Source: an uncultured Clostridia bacterium (GTDB lineage: Bacteria > Bacillota > Clostridia > Saccharofermentanales > Saccharofermentanaceae). From it: a DNA stretch of 52,974 nucleotides. Below, piece after piece: positions 7,885-18,100 of this stretch. The notes below the pieces were generated by a model, which saw nothing but the letters and a program-made list of their open reading frames with translations, ran no database searches and was not told the DNA's origin. The stretch lies in NCBI GenBank assembly GCA_947165785.1, contig CAMVBS010000008.1, positions 1 through 52,974 of the forward strand, in the 5' to 3' direction. A program made the translations under genes and the position numbers. Within the stretch, counting starts at the first letter, position 1, and every line of letters begins with the position of its first letter.

Positions 7885-8931
7885 TCAGTCGGCGTAACCC
7901 TCCAAACGCTTGGAGACACTGGATCTGCCGAGCTTACGGATAGCCTTGGCTTCGATCTGTCTGATACGCTCTCTTGTAACACCCAATGTCTTACCGACTT
8001 CTTCGAGTGTTCTCTGTCTTCCGTCATCAAGACCGAAACGGAGCTTGATTACCTTAGCTTCACGGTCTGAAAGTACAGACAATACGTTAACGAGTTCCTC
8101 CTTAAGGAGAACACGTGCTACTTCTTCATCAGGAGACAATGTCTCATCACTGGAGATAAAGTCTACGAGGTGGCTGTCCTCTTCTTCACCGACCGGCTTA
8201 TCGATGGATACAGGATCCTGTGAGATCCTCTGGATCTCTCTGATCTTCTCAGGAGAAAGCTCCATCTTCTCAGCAAGCTCATTAACATCAGGCTCACGAC
8301 CGAGTTCCTGAACGAGCTGTCTTTGGATCCTTGTAAGTTTATTGATCGTTTCTACCATATGAACAGGGATACGGATAGTCCTTGCCTGGTCGGCAATAGC
8401 TCTTGTGATAGCCTGTCTGATCCACCATGTTGCATATGTACTGAACTTAAAGCCCTTTGTATAGTCGAACTTATCAACAGCCTTGATAAGACCGATATTA
8501 CCTTCCTGGATAAGATCGAGGAGAGAAAGGCCTCTGTTCATGTATTTCTTAGCGATAGATACTACAAGACGGAGGTTAGACTCAACGAGAACGTCTTTGG
8601 CTGACTCATCGCCTTCGCTCATTCTCGAAGCAAGATCCTTCTCATCTTCTGCAGAGAGCAACGGGATCTTACCGATCTCCTTAAGATACATCCTGATGGA
8701 ATCATCTACGCCGATATCTTCAACAGCTGTAAACTCCAAAGCTTTGGAAGAATCAACTTCCTGCTCAACAGTAATACCTAATTTTTCAAGTTCGGTAACA
8801 AGGGCACCCGCATCGTCGGGACCGATCTCAAACTCATCTGTGATATTCTCGAAATCACTCTCCGAGATAACGTTCTTATTCTTACCTGCTATTTTCTTTA
8901 CTGCTTTGATCGCACTTGTTAAATCTGCCAT
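7885..8931 (-). CDS. RpoD-family sigma factor, second tandem copy
   Basis: 348 aa. Primary-type sigma-70 with regions 1.2-2.4 (about 75-190, including [20 protein letters not shown] and the WWIRQAI -10 element), region 3 (190-270) and region 4 (280-340, [20 protein letters not shown]). I chose the ATG at 8931 because GGAGG lies 4 bases upstream; an upstream start at 8964 has none. It closely matches the neighbour upstream, but the end of region 4.2 reads RKLGRSSVS where primary sigma factors and the first copy have RKLRHPSRS, and region 1 differs. It is therefore either a sub-functionalised copy with altered -35 or activator contacts, or an alternative primary sigma. It is co-transcribed with the first copy (41-base gap) and with the rnf-like genes (34-base gap). 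Confidence 0.93.
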   Translation of the reverse strand: MADLTSAIKAVKKIAGKNKNVISESDFENITDEFEIGPDDAGALVTELEKLGITVEQEVDSSKALEFTAVEDIGVDDSIRMYLKEIGKIPLLSAEDEKDLASRMSEGDESAKDVLVESNLRLVVSIAKKYMNRGLSLLDLIQEGNIGLIKAVDKFDYTKGFKFSTYATWWIRQAITRAIADQARTIRIPVHMVETINKLTRIQRQLVQELGREPDVNELAEKMELSPEKIREIQRISQDPVSIDKPVGEEEDSHLVDFISSDETLSPDEEVARVLLKEELVNVLSVLSDREAKVIKLRFGLDDGRQRTLEEVGKTLGVTRERIRQIEAKAIRKLGRSSVSKRLEGYAD

Positions 8932-8972
8932 GTTTCCTCCCAATGATTCTAGGTTTACGCCCAAAGATCACA

Positions 8973-10031
8973 TCAATCGACATAATCCTTAAGTTTTTTG
9001 CTTCTGCTCGGATGGCGAAGCTTACGGATCGCTTTGGCCTCGATCTGCCTGATGCGCTCACGTGTCACGCCAAACTCCCTACCGACTTCTTCCAACGTTC
9101 TTTGTCTTCCGTCGTCAAGACCGAACCTTCTTCTTAGGACCTTAGCTTCCCTGTCACTTAAAGTGTTCAGGGTAACGAGAAGTTCTTCCTTAAGAAGTTC
9201 TCTTGATACGACCTCATCCGGAGAAGCGGCTTCGTCGCTGGCGATAAAGTCACCGAGGTGGCTGTCTTCCTCCTCGCCGACCGGTTTGTCGATCGATACC
9301 GGATCTTGAGAGACTTTCTGGATTTCTCTGATCTTCTCTTCAGACATATCCATCTTCTCGGCAAGTTCCTTAGTTGTCGGCTCACGCCCGAGATCCTGTA
9401 TCAATTGTCTTTCTATCCTGTTGAGCTTATTTATCGTCTCGACCATATGCACAGGGATACGTATTGTTCTTGCTTGGTCTGCTATTGCTCTTGAAATAGC
9501 CTGTCTGATCCACCATGTCGCATATGTACTGAACTTAAAGCCCATTGAATAGTCAAATTTGTCTACGGCCTTTATGAGACCTATATTTCCCTCCTGGATA
9601 AGATCCAAAAGAGAAAGCCCGCGGTTCATATATTTCTTGGCTATAGAAACCACGAGTCGGAGATTGGATTCGATCAGGAGGTTCTTGGCCTCCTCATCTC
9701 CTTCGATCATCCTCTTGGCAAGTTCCTGCTCTTCTTCTGCACTTAAGAGCTTCACCCTGCCTATCTGCTTGAGATACATCCTTACGGAATCATCTACGTT
9801 TATCTCATCGCCTGACTCTTCCTTAATGGATTCCTCGGCTGCAGCATCCGGATCTTCTTTATCCGTGATCACAACCCCGAGTTTCTCAAGTTCTTCAGTG
9901 AGTCTGACAGAATCTGCAAGGCCGTTCTCGAGCTCGGCTGCTTCGTTCTCCACGACATCTTGTGGGAGCGAGCCGCCCTTTTTATCAGCGAGCTTCTTGA
10001 GCTTTGCAAGTTTCTTGTCAAAATCAGCCAT
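8973..10031 (-). CDS. rpoD: Primary sigma factor RpoD/SigA
   Basis: 352 aa with all signatures of the housekeeping sigma: region 2 with [20 protein letters not shown] and [20 protein letters not shown], region 3 with [20 protein letters not shown], and region 4.2 with [20 protein letters not shown] ending in the canonical [17 protein letters not shown]. The N-terminal part (about 1-75) is a short, highly charged region 1.1-like segment. The start has AAGGAG about 5 bases upstream, 9 bases after the zinc-ribbon gene. Unusually, dnaG is not upstream; in most Firmicutes dnaG and rpoD are neighbours. The C-terminal match makes this copy the better candidate for the main housekeeping sigma. Confidence 0.95.
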   Translation of the reverse strand: MADFDKKLAKLKKLADKKGGSLPQDVVENEAAELENGLADSVRLTEELEKLGVVITDKEDPDAAAEESIKEESGDEINVDDSVRMYLKQIGRVKLLSAEEEQELAKRMIEGDEEAKNLLIESNLRLVVSIAKKYMNRGLSLLDLIQEGNIGLIKAVDKFDYSMGFKFSTYATWWIRQAISRAIADQARTIRIPVHMVETINKLNRIERQLIQDLGREPTTKELAEKMDMSEEKIREIQKVSQDPVSIDKPVGEEEDSHLGDFIASDEAASPDEVVSRELLKEELLVTLNTLSDREAKVLRRRFGLDDGRQRTLEEVGREFGVTRERIRQIEAKAIRKLRHPSRSKKLKDYVD

Positions 10032-10040
10032 CGTTTCTCC

Positions 10041-10778
10041 TTATTTTTTCTTAGAAGGCTTCTCTCCTGTCTTGTTCTCCGTAAATTCCGTCTTGGACGA
10101 AGAAACATTGTAAACACCCTTCTTGGCGTATACCTTCATCTTCACATCATCCTTGCCGTACTGGGAAGAAACAGACTTACGAGCATCACAGTAATTATCG
10201 AAAAGAAGCTTTGCCGTATCCTCATCGATATCATCGCCTGTTACGATGCTGACGTTCTGGCAATCAAGACCCTGGATCGAGTAACCAACCGGATATCCCT
10301 TAGCCTTCGTTGTATCAACCGTAGCTACATTCTCAACTACAGAAGGCATCTTGCCCTCCATTGAAGAAAGGAGCTTGGTCCTCTTAAAATATAGCGGGAG
10401 CGAAATGCTGACAACGATGATAAGTGCAGCTGCCGCGATCACAGAAAGAAGGATGACCACCTTCTTAGGAGCCTTAACGTCCTTAGCCTGGATCTCAAAC
10501 TGCTTAGTGAAAGCATTCTCGTCAGTTGTATTGCTGACCTTATTACGCTTTACTGCAGGAGTTACGCTGTCTGGCATCGTAGCATACTGTGTCTTAATGC
10601 CCGCCTTTTTCTCAAACTTCTCATTAGGGAACTCGATATCTTTAAGCTCTGCGTCCATAGGGATTACTTCGCTTACCGGGAATACGGCATTGCAGAAGAT
10701 ACAATCACATGTGTCGTCAGAAGAATTGTAAACTACCAAAGAACCGCAATTTTTGCATATACCTTGCAAAATAGCCAT
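10041..10778 (-). CDS. Zinc-ribbon single-pass membrane protein, function unknown
   Basis: 245 aa. The N-terminus forms a zinc ribbon: C8-x2-C11 and C26-x2-C29, with an additional C24. A charged linker follows, then one membrane helix (about 105-130, VVILLSVIAAAALIIVV) and an outside domain of about 110 residues ending in a lysine-rich tail. Topology is ribbon inside, C-terminal domain outside. No enzyme motif is visible. It is the first gene of the sigma-rnf unit and follows a near-consensus promoter. The layout suggests a sensor or scaffold linking outside conditions to the cytoplasm, but this is only inference from topology and position. Confidence 0.8.
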   Translation of the reverse strand: MAILQGICKNCGSLVVYNSSDDTCDCIFCNAVFPVSEVIPMDAELKDIEFPNEKFEKKAGIKTQYATMPDSVTPAVKRNKVSNTTDENAFTKQFEIQAKDVKAPKKVVILLSVIAAAALIIVVSISLPLYFKRTKLLSSMEGKMPSVVENVATVDTTKAKGYPVGYSIQGLDCQNVSIVTGDDIDEDTAKLLFDNYCDARKSVSSQYGKDDVKMKVYAKKGVYNVSSSKTEFTENKTGEKPSKKK

Positions 10779-10837
10779 TTACTAACCTACCTTTTAATTC
10801 ATAAATTGCGTCGAAAACGCATTAAAACGCACGTTAC

Positions 10838-10866
10838 AATATACTCCATATAACGTTTTTTGTCAA
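10838..10866 (-). promoter_or_regulatory. Promoter of the sigma-rnf unit
   Basis: On the minus strand TTGACA (10861-10866), a 17-base spacer, then TATATT (10838-10843): a near-consensus housekeeping promoter about 60 bases upstream of the zinc-ribbon start. The predicted leader contains two 10-bp direct repeats beginning AAAACGCA on the plus strand (10814-10833), of unknown role. Confidence 0.8.
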
Positions 10867-10940
10867 TTTAATATTATTATTAAGGGAAATCATCGGCACA
10901 TACCGACTCAGCAATTATACCAAATAATTCAGCGAACTGA

Positions 10941-10954
10941 TATAATCACTCACA
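10941..10954 (+). promoter_or_regulatory. TATAAT box adjacent to the tadA start (leaderless candidate)
   Basis: TGATATAAT (extended -10, TATAAT at 10941-10946) ends 7 bases before the tadA ATG at 10954. Transcription should start at or within a base of the A of ATG, leaving no room for a ribosome site, and none is visible. Confidence 0.55.
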
Positions 10955-11448
10955 TGGATGAACATGAAAGATTTATGCGTGAAGCACTTAAAGAAGCAAG
11001 AAAGGCATTCGACAAAGAAGAATGTCCTATCGGCTGTGTCATCGTTTATGAAGGCAAGATAATAGCAAGAGCCCATAATCTGCGCATTACAAAGAACAGC
11101 GCCATCTGTCATGCAGAGATAATGGCCATCGAAAAAGCCTGTAAAAAGCTTGATTCATGGCGTCTTCCCGACTGCGATCTTTACGTCACACTTGAACCGT
11201 GCACCATGTGTTCCGGCGCTATTATTCAGGCAAGGATCCGAAAAGTATATTTTGCAGCATATGAACCAAAAGGCGGAGCCGTAGTTTCCTGCAACAATAT
11301 CTTTGACAGGAAATACGGTCACAACCACGAAGTTCAGTTTGAAGGCGGCCTTTTGGAAGAAGAAAGTTCGTCCATGCTCAAAGAATTCTTCCGGGAAGTA
11401 AGAAAGAGCAAGAAACTCAAAGCTTCACAGGAAGGCCTTTGCGAATAA
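10954..11448 (+). CDS. tadA: tRNA-specific adenosine deaminase TadA
   Basis: 164 aa cytidine-deaminase-fold enzyme that converts adenosine 34 to inosine in tRNA-Arg(ACG). The zinc site is H53-A-E55 and P82-C83-x2-C86 (EPCTMCSGAI), with E55 as the proton shuttle. CPIGCVIVYEGKIIARAHN near 24-42 is the conserved substrate loop, and NNIFDRKYGHNHEVQFEGG matches the C-terminal family block. The residues before HAE read NSAIC rather than the common DPTA. It is divergent from the sigma-rnf unit and converges on addA, overlapping the last 32 bases of that gene. Confidence 0.93.
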   Translation: MDEHERFMREALKEARKAFDKEECPIGCVIVYEGKIIARAHNLRITKNSAICHAEIMAIEKACKKLDSWRLPDCDLYVTLEPCTMCSGAIIQARIRKVYFAAYEPKGGAVVSCNNIFDRKYGHNHEVQFEGGLLEEESSSMLKEFFREVRKSKKLKASQEGLCE

Positions 11449-14400
11449 GCCAGATCAGTTTCTCTTTCACCTTGATTCCGGATGCTTCAACTGCAGCAGC
11501 ATAAAGATCAAGCTGGAACTTATGTCTGTCAGAAACAGATCTTCTGATCTCGTCAAGATCATCAGTCTTAACAGAATCAGTCTTGTAATCAACGATAACC
11601 GCTTCCCCGTCTTCGATAAACATTACATCCAGAACACCTTGTACCAAGGAATCATCATCGGTTTCGCCGACTTTGACAGAGAACATTATAGGACGCTCGA
11701 AGTATGCTTTATTATCCTCTTCTGCCTTTACGATCCTTAGGAACAAGTCAGAAGAAAAGAAGATCTGAAGTTCCTTCATAAAGCCGTCAATAACGGGCAA
11801 CATCTTATCTTTTACAATACCGCGTTCCTTAAGATAAGTTATCTCGTCTTTTAAAGCATCTTCAACACTCATTCCACCGTCTATATTCGCCTTGATGGAA
11901 GGAAAATCCAGAAAATGCAAAAGATCATGTATCAAAGAACCCTTTGAAGAAGCCGACGAATACGAATTTTTTACATCGAAGAACTCTTTTTTCGGAACGA
12001 TAAGATTGATAGGAATTCTCGGGATCTCATTCTCATTTGTATATGACAGTTTGAGTTCTTCCCTCTTCATCTCCGATACACTCGTCTTAGCAGGCGCATT
12101 TACGGATTCTTCGTACTTATACTCCTCAAAGATAGGATTACCATATCTGTCATAATCAGAAATGCAAAGGGTAGGAACTACAGGCTTTGTCTCTTCAAAT
12201 ACAGGAAGCACGCTCCAGTCAACGAGATTAGCAGGTTCATCCGCCTCGAATTCAACTCCGTCAAAATCGGTTATTCCATTGACAAAACCCAGATTATCGT
12301 CATTACAGAAGTGAGCGCGGATATCATCCGCCTTAGCTATCCTGGCAAGGGCAAGAACAAATTCCGAACTTGTTTTACTAAATCTTAAATGAGTATCCCT
12401 ATCAAACTTTTCCCTTTTTTCGGAAACAGCATTTGTGAGAATTTCCTTTTCTTCTTTTGAAACATCACTCTCATTGATCACTATCGAAAGTTTATCTTTG
12501 GCTCTCGTAAGAGCAACATAAAGAAGTCTCAACTCCTCTGACATATTTGCCAGATGCTGCTTTTCATCATAAATAAGATTTTCCAATGATTTTTGTCGCA
12601 GAACCGTTTCACCGTCAGAACAATCATTACTTATAAACCCGAGATTCTCATCAAAGATGATAGGAGCAGCCTTATCATCAGACTTAACCACAGCACTTTC
12701 AAGATTTGCCACAATGACAAACGGATACTCCAGTCCTTTACTCTTATGCATAGTCATAACCTTGACAGAATTATCATCTTCTCCATCCTGATCAATACCA
12801 ATGGTATCCTTGGTCTCCAACTTAAGTTGATCCAAAACAGAAGCAACATAAGACAGATCACCGGCACGCTGCGAAAACTCCTGACAGATCCACGACTTGA
12901 AATCACGGAACTTATTGACATCATCTTCAGATCTCTCTTTAACATTTGCAAGTATTCCGGTCTCAGCGAAGATACGCTCTATAAGCTCTCCTATCTCCAG
13001 CACTATCGCTTCTGATCTGAGATCATCCAGAACATTCAAGAAACGCGTCACCTTTTTGTACAGATCAAAATTATCAGGCTGCCTTTGATCAGCATAAGCT
13101 CTGAGCTTTATGATCAGATTTTGATGCATCATTTCATACTTTTCATTTATTTCTATCTGCTTTGAATAAACAGTGATCTCAGCAAGTTCATCAACCGTAA
13201 AATTCGAGAATCTGAAGGCAGCTAACATGACACCTACCAAGCTGTCATCTCTGTGTTCATTATCCAAAATCGTCAACAATGCACATATCGCAGCAAGGTC
13301 CGGATCCTCATATATCTTTCTGGACTCCTGACACACAGTCGGGATCCCAAACAGATTAAGATACTTAGATATCCTTAGGACATTAGCACCGGTCCTTACA
13401 AGTATGCATATATCAGAAGGCTTATGAGAAGGATCAGAAAGATAACCCTTCACCTCATGAAGGACGCCGGAAAACATTTCCCTGAACTTTTTAGATTCAT
13501 TATCAAGATCTTCATCATGATAAAGATCAGTCATTGATTCTTTATCACTGCTTTTAGTAACTATCAGTACCTTAGGATAATATTCTCCAAGCTTTACATA
13601 CTTTTCTTCTTCCGGAACGTTCAGATATTGGGATTCATCATATTCGATCTCCGTTACATCGCCACGCATAAGTTGCCTGAAGATCACATTAACGAAGTCA
13701 AGTATCTTCTTGGAACTTCTGAAATTATTATTTAGATTAATGAGCTGTCCCTTCATTCTACCTGACTTGTAATCGGCACCTCTTCGGATAAAGTTTTGGG
13801 GATTTGCATATCTGAACTTGTAGATACTTTGCTTAACATCGCCGACAGTAAACAGATTATGATCGGAGATAGCCGCAACTATGCTGTCCTGAAGAGAACT
13901 GTTATCCTGATACTCATCGACGTATATCTCACAAAATTTCTCACGATAATAAGAACCGATCTTAGGATCACTAAGGATCTTAAGAGCATAATGAGCCTTA
14001 TCACTAAAATCAACCAGTCTGGCTCTTTTCTTGATCTCAGAGAATCTTATATCCATTATCCTTAACAGCTCTGCATATTCTTTTAATAAAGCAGTTCTGT
14101 TCTTTTGATGCTCAAAAAGCCCTGAAACACCATCTTCAGTTATCATCTCCGAAGTAATGCTCGGAAAGTATTTGCCTGCCCCGTTTTTTACACCTTTCAG
14201 CTGCGCTCCGGCATAAAACGGCAGAGCAGCACAAACATAGAATCTCGACTTAAAATCTCCATCAAAACCTGCTAAAGAAGAAAGAGATAATGAAGCCAAT
14301 CTATCAAAGCTTTCTCTGATATAAGACAAAGTCTCTATTGCATTTCCTTCAAATCCGAATAGGCCGGTCGTTTCTTTTACAACGCATTCAAGGATGTCTT

Positions 14401-15178
14401 TTACCTGGTAATACCTTTCCTTTGCCCCTTCTTTATAAAGATCGATCTCTTCCAATAGATCAAGAGCGGTTTCATATGCTCTCGAATAGAATTCTTTCAG
14501 TCGTAAGACCATATCATCCAGCATCAGGATATCACCCGATTCGTCAGTCTGAATTCTTTTATCGATCAACGAATCTACTTTATCAATATAATTCGGCAAG
14601 CTTCTAAGTTGTCTGTATATTGAAACAAGATTATCTTCCAGAGCTGCATCACTTCTTCCATCACCAAACAGATTGATCAGTTTGAAATAGTCCGAATGCT
14701 CAAGTTCGCGAACTGAAGCAAAACTCAAATATCTCTCATTTACAGCTTGAACAGCAGCCTTTTTCATCAGAATAGTAAGTTCAGGGTCTCTAACCAGTGA
14801 GAATCCTGATTCAATATCCAGATCTTCTAACTCATTTCCCTTCTCCCTAAGAACCCTGGCACAAAATGCATCATTAGTCTGGATATATGCAGAAGGCAAA
14901 AGGTTCAGTTGTTCCTTAAGTCTTTTTCTCGTAGCAGGATCAGCCTCAGATGCTATCTTATCCTTGAGAGCATCCCTTATCTTTTTAGACATATTCGCAG
15001 CTGCTGCAACAGTAAATGTCATAACCAGCAATCGGTCTATCGTAACTGTTCCCGCTAAGATCTTTTGTATGATCCTTTCAACAAGAACTGTTGTCTTACC
15101 GGAACCGGCAGCAGCTGAGACTAATATGTTATCTATTTTGTGTTCGATTATTGCATTTTGTTGTGTCGAAAATTCCAT
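11417..15178 (-). CDS. addA: ATP-dependent helicase/nuclease subunit AddA
   Basis: 1253 aa UvrD-type helicase with a C-terminal nuclease, the main motor of the AddAB complex that resects double-strand breaks to start RecA recombination. Walker A is SAAAGSGKTT (21-30), Walker B/motif II reads VDEYQD, motif V is MTMHKSKGLEYP, and motif VI is LRLLYVALTRAKDKL. The RecB-like nuclease end has VDYKTD with D1197 and K1199, plus QLDLYAAA. Length is typical for Firmicutes. The start lies inside the end of addB (31-base overlap), so the two are translationally coupled. Confidence 0.96.
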   Translation of the reverse strand: MEFSTQQNAIIEHKIDNILVSAAAGSGKTTVLVERIIQKILAGTVTIDRLLVMTFTVAAAANMSKKIRDALKDKIASEADPATRKRLKEQLNLLPSAYIQTNDAFCARVLREKGNELEDLDIESGFSLVRDPELTILMKKAAVQAVNERYLSFASVRELEHSDYFKLINLFGDGRSDAALEDNLVSIYRQLRSLPNYIDKVDSLIDKRIQTDESGDILMLDDMVLRLKEFYSRAYETALDLLEEIDLYKEGAKERYYQVKDILECVVKETTGLFGFEGNAIETLSYIRESFDRLASLSLSSLAGFDGDFKSRFYVCAALPFYAGAQLKGVKNGAGKYFPSITSEMITEDGVSGLFEHQKNRTALLKEYAELLRIMDIRFSEIKKRARLVDFSDKAHYALKILSDPKIGSYYREKFCEIYVDEYQDNSSLQDSIVAAISDHNLFTVGDVKQSIYKFRYANPQNFIRRGADYKSGRMKGQLINLNNNFRSSKKILDFVNVIFRQLMRGDVTEIEYDESQYLNVPEEEKYVKLGEYYPKVLIVTKSSDKESMTDLYHDEDLDNESKKFREMFSGVLHEVKGYLSDPSHKPSDICILVRTGANVLRISKYLNLFGIPTVCQESRKIYEDPDLAAICALLTILDNEHRDDSLVGVMLAAFRFSNFTVDELAEITVYSKQIEINEKYEMMHQNLIIKLRAYADQRQPDNFDLYKKVTRFLNVLDDLRSEAIVLEIGELIERIFAETGILANVKERSEDDVNKFRDFKSWICQEFSQRAGDLSYVASVLDQLKLETKDTIGIDQDGEDDNSVKVMTMHKSKGLEYPFVIVANLESAVVKSDDKAAPIIFDENLGFISNDCSDGETVLRQKSLENLIYDEKQHLANMSEELRLLYVALTRAKDKLSIVINESDVSKEEKEILTNAVSEKREKFDRDTHLRFSKTSSEFVLALARIAKADDIRAHFCNDDNLGFVNGITDFDGVEFEADEPANLVDWSVLPVFEETKPVVPTLCISDYDRYGNPIFEEYKYEESVNAPAKTSVSEMKREELKLSYTNENEIPRIPINLIVPKKEFFDVKNSYSSASSKGSLIHDLLHFLDFPSIKANIDGGMSVEDALKDEITYLKERGIVKDKMLPVIDGFMKELQIFFSSDLFLRIVKAEEDNKAYFERPIMFSVKVGETDDDSLVQGVLDVMFIEDGEAVIVDYKTDSVKTDDLDEIRRSVSDRHKFQLDLYAAAVEASGIKVKEKLIWLIRKGLPVKL

Positions 15179-18100
15179 GGTGCTTCACTCCGTTTTCTCA
15201 TAGATTCGATTACAGCTCTGTTCTTATCACCGCCGCAATCATCCTTAGAAACTGAATAATCATTAAAATCCCTGTAGATATGGTTAGGATCATTACCACA
15301 AACAACTCTATATTTGCAGTTTTTACATTCATTGCCTTTTATTCCAGCAGGATTTACCAGGGCATCCGCCTTACCAATAGATATCTGTTCGCAGGTCCTT
15401 TGAAGCAGATCCTTAAGAACGGTACATAGCTCTTTGATCTGATCCGGATCGAAACCTGACCCTTTATATTTAAATTCCGTTTTGTTCTCATCCTCCGTTT
15501 TATGATGAGGAAGCTTGACATCTACGTAGCTGACATCATCTACTTCATGTCCCTGCATAAATTCGAGAAGTGCATAAGCGAAAAGCTGTATCTGAAGCCC
15601 TGAAGCCAGTTCATCATTCTTGATCTCATTTCCGCCTGATTTATAATCAACGATACGGTAACGATCAGTGTCAGAATTATAATCGACTCGGTCTATAAAA
15701 CCGTTAAAATCAAATTTAATACCATTTTGAGTTGTAAACGATAACCTGTTATCGAGTTTTAAAGACTCTTCATATGCATAAGGAACATATCCGGATTCAA
15801 CAATATAATCCATAAGCACCGGGAGCCCCTTTTTAAAGATCCTCCTGGTCCTTGCTCCCAGATTGAATGCGTATATCTCCGAATCCTTATCCTTGATCGA
15901 CGATTTAGCCAAAGCAATGTTAAAAGTATCTTCAGCAAATTTATCCATATAAACTTCATCGTCAAGTCTATTTCTTATCTCTTTCAGATCATCTCCGGAC
16001 TTATGTTCATCCATTAGTTTTTTTATCGAATCTTCAAACATAGAGTGAAGTATAGTACCTACCTGATTAAGATCAAGTCTGGTACCGTCAGACCTCTCAC
16101 GTATCTTTAATACGTTATTGAGCATATACTGTAATGCGCAGTAATTAAACGTTTCAAAAGAAGATACACTTCCTGTGTAGTATTCTCCCAAAAGCCCCTT
16201 TATGTGTTCCTCGTTTATGGAAGAAGTGCTGATATCATGTTTCTTTTCGACAGCAAGACCATATACAGGAGTAGCAAAATCAACGTAATATGATATCTCC
16301 TTCTCATATGATCCGTTAAAGAAAGAAAATACTTCACTTTCCAGATCTGAAGTTACATTCACCATATAAAGCAGATCTGAGACAGAATTAACAGTAAGCG
16401 CTGCTTTAACAAAATCTTCCTTACTCTTAGTCTGAACTTTATCGGGAAGGTCTATCGTCATTTCACTGTTAAGCCTTATAAGTTCCGAGTTACTCATAAC
16501 ACCGTCAGTCATGGATGAATACGGGAAATTATCGGTTTTGCAGCCGATCATAAAAAGCACCTTGCAAGGTGAATGACAGGAACTGTCTGTATCAGTGATC
16601 TCGATAGAATCCACTGTCAGAGGGATAGTCGCAAGGACCTTATTTTTCATGTCAGTCTTGATAAGCGAGGTAAAAGCCTCAGCAGTAACGGTGACATCAT
16701 TAAGTTCTGACGTAAAAGAAGTAAGGAGGATCATGATTTCCTTATAGCTTCTTACCAAAAGCGCAGCAGATGCCGAGTCATTCTTGCTTAGGAACTCATC
16801 GCGAAGTGCTTCAAGATTATGACGAAGTCCGTCCAGATAATCCATGAGGTCTTTTGCCTTTGAAGAGATAAGATCGTCATTTCTTACCTTATCAGCGGCA
16901 TTTTTAAGAGGTATGAGAACACTTTCAACTATGCTCTTCCAAAGATACGAAGCCGGATTTGTTACCGCCTTTCCGTTATAGTACATGTTGAAATCTTTTG
17001 TTTCCTTAAACCGTGATTCATTGAACATCCTGCTTCCGAATGTGATGTTATTCATGATGCAGTAGTTCTCGAAATAATCCACCAGTTCAAATCGAACCGG
17101 AAGCAATCCTGTCCTCAAAAGTCTGATCACCATATCGAGCGGATAATCATACTTCGGAAGCTCCAACATGATCTCAACAAGGCGCATTACAGGTGTTCCG
17201 TTAAGGATCATCCTCTTATCTATAAAAGCATCAAGCTTGAAAAGCCTCATAATACCTTTGAATCTGTCAGTTACATCTTCACTGGGAGAAAACACTCTGA
17301 TGTCCCTGTAGCGGTATCCTTCCTGTCTTGTAAGTCTAATGATCTCGTTACAGACAAATGCAAGACTGTCATCGATATTATCAAGTTTCACAAGTTCAAC
17401 AGAACCGTCTGAAGATCCGAGCTTAAAAGACTTATCAAATGCATAGGCCGATGTTACGATACTTACATCATTATCCATCGGATCAGGAAGGCTCGAATAG
17501 GCTTCCAGATTAAATTCCAAGCCCTCTCTTCTGACAGAATCGATCAGCATCTTACCAAAATAGAATACGTCCTCTTCTTCATTGTTACTGTCATAAAGAA
17601 CGAACATGACCATCTCGCATCCGAGTCTGTCCAACGCCTTAAGGAAATTCATTTCCTGAGGCGTGAAAGTCCTATAGGAACCGAAACCGTAGATTACTAT
17701 CTTTGTCTCGCGAAGTTCGCGAAGATAGGAATAGATCCTTCTCTTAGGAATGTCGCCCTTGGAAAGAGCTCCGTCTATAAAATCAACGGCTCTTCCCAGG
17801 TCACTTTCAAGAAGCGAAAAACCGTATTCATCATTGATCTCACGGATATATTCCATCAATATCTTGATATCGTGGACTTTGTCATAGAAATCCTCTTTAC
17901 TGTCGCCTTCCCTGCTCAATACTTCTTCGAGAGAATCAGGGTCGACACCATATCGGGTAAAGTCACCAAGGAGAGCTATGATCTTATCGATATATTCAAA
18001 CTTACCGACAAACCTGTGGATAAACCTGAACTCACTTCCATGTCTTACAAGAATATTGTAGATAACATTACGGAGCATGACATCATCAAAACCGGTGATC

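Noticed and set aside
7851..8030. Sixty-residue N-terminal extension of RnfC
   Set aside because: It lies inside the sigma gene in another frame, has no ribosome site, and does not look like an RnfC start.
10814..10833. Two 10-bp direct repeats (AAAACGCA) as a CRISPR or iteron element
   Set aside because: Only two short copies, located in the leader of the sigma operon; no array.
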